A stretch of DNA of 13,948 bases from RGIG8597 sp050872545. GTDB taxonomy: Bacteria; Spirochaetota; GWE2-31-10. Numbering within the stretch: position 1 is the first letter of the stretch; each line of letters starts with the position of its first letter. The notes under the pieces are model-generated. The model had not been told where the DNA came from and ran no database searches. It saw nothing but the letters and a program-made list of their open reading frames with translations. Positions 13,744 through 13,948 of the stretch are shown here, in pieces. The stretch is taken from contig JBNMHA010000057.1 in assembly GCA_050872545.1 (NCBI GenBank), positions 1 through 13,948 on the forward strand, in the 5' to 3' direction. Made by a program: the position numbers and the translations under genes.

Positions 13744-13948
13744 TCAGTCACATCGCCGAACAAGCCTGATTCCGTAATGTGTGCTGCGGTGTCCGGGAGA
13801 ACGAGAATTACGCGTTGTCATTGGACTGCGCCTTATTTTTACATGCCAGCTGCCACCGCGCCGCACTCTTTCAGAGCCATAAGGAATTCCGTGTGGATTA
13901 TTTAAAAATTTATCATCATAGGCTGCGTACCAATCCCAGCACCACTCC
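13744..13948 (-). CDS. C-terminal end of an SUMF1/FGE-fold protein (partial)
   Basis: The minus strand is open from the window edge to TGA at 13746-13744, 67 complete codons. EWCWDWYAAYDD near the beginning, then ERVRRGGSWHVKIRRSPMTT, and the closing THYGIRLVRR are the hallmark 'EWxxDWY ... RVxRGGSW ... RSxxR ... GxRLVR' end of the formylglycine-generating enzyme (SUMF1) fold. True FGEs carry active-site cysteines in the segment after GGS; here it has none, so sulfatase-activating oxidase activity is not expected. Many spirochaete members of this fold are secreted or surface proteins of unknown role. The gene body and start lie beyond the window. Confidence 0.88.
   Translation of the reverse strand, partial: EWCWDWYAAYDDKFLNNPHGIPYGSERVRRGGSWHVKIRRSPMTTRNSRSPGHRSTHYGIRLVRRCD

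Overview
The window is AT-rich bacterial chromosome that best fits a spirochaete, probably a Treponema-like host-associated or gut species. The clearest pointers are a very long LptD/OstA-like protein of 1519 residues with the treponemal layout, a methyl-accepting chemotaxis protein with the spirochaete-style signalling tip, an 18/19-residue lipoprotein leader, and an E. coli LdhA-like D-lactate dehydrogenase. The genus is an inference from gene content; there is no rRNA or other phylogenetic marker here.

Layout. Positions 1-72 are the end of a gene that looks like purE, closed by a strong terminator (78-112). A small secreted protein of unknown function follows (126-533, +). A two-gene minus-strand unit comes next: an unrecognised 324-residue protein (1771-2745) and, 7 bases downstream, a lipoprotein with collagen-like Gly-X-Y and polyglycine-type GGX tracts (633-1763). 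A short divergent promoter region separates it from lptD (2828-7387, +).

From 7451 to about 10400 lies an accessory island with all modules but one on the minus strand. It holds three small toxin-antitoxin-type modules in tandem: DUF3791/DUF3990 plus a third small gene (7451-8114), a DUF2281-like antitoxin with a ParE/RelE toxin (8259-8803), and a TacA/TacT-type DUF1778-GNAT pair (8989-9747). In each the antitoxin-type gene is open and the toxin-type gene is damaged: an apparent internal deletion in the DUF3990 gene, a frameshift plus a nonsense codon in ParE, and a frameshift in the GNAT. Short related sequences separate the modules (about 8154-8216, 8889-8945 and 9828-9874); they look like repeated copies of one gene 3' end. 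At the right edge are a 57-codon remnant of what looks like a restriction-modification gene (9821-9994) and a divergent XRE regulator (10122-10394, +), which I read as the scar of a lost R-M system.

The right part is ordinary chromosome again: a six-TM chemoreceptor (10484-12379, -) with a clear terminator, a divergent regulatory region with an 8-bp inverted repeat over the receptor's start region, ldhA (12562-13554, +), a three-unit 54-bp tandem repeat ending in a perfect 11-bp stem (13560-13715), and the C-terminal end of an SUMF1/FGE-fold protein (13744-13948, -) that lacks the cysteines of true formylglycine-generating enzymes.

The candidate 'system' is the island: a chain of different TA modules apparently added one after another at the same short sequence, two of them sharing a near-identical promoter layout (TGTACA, 17 bp, TATATT), and all three now with disabled toxins and preserved antitoxins. 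No ribosomal, tRNA, CRISPR or complete insertion sequence was seen.
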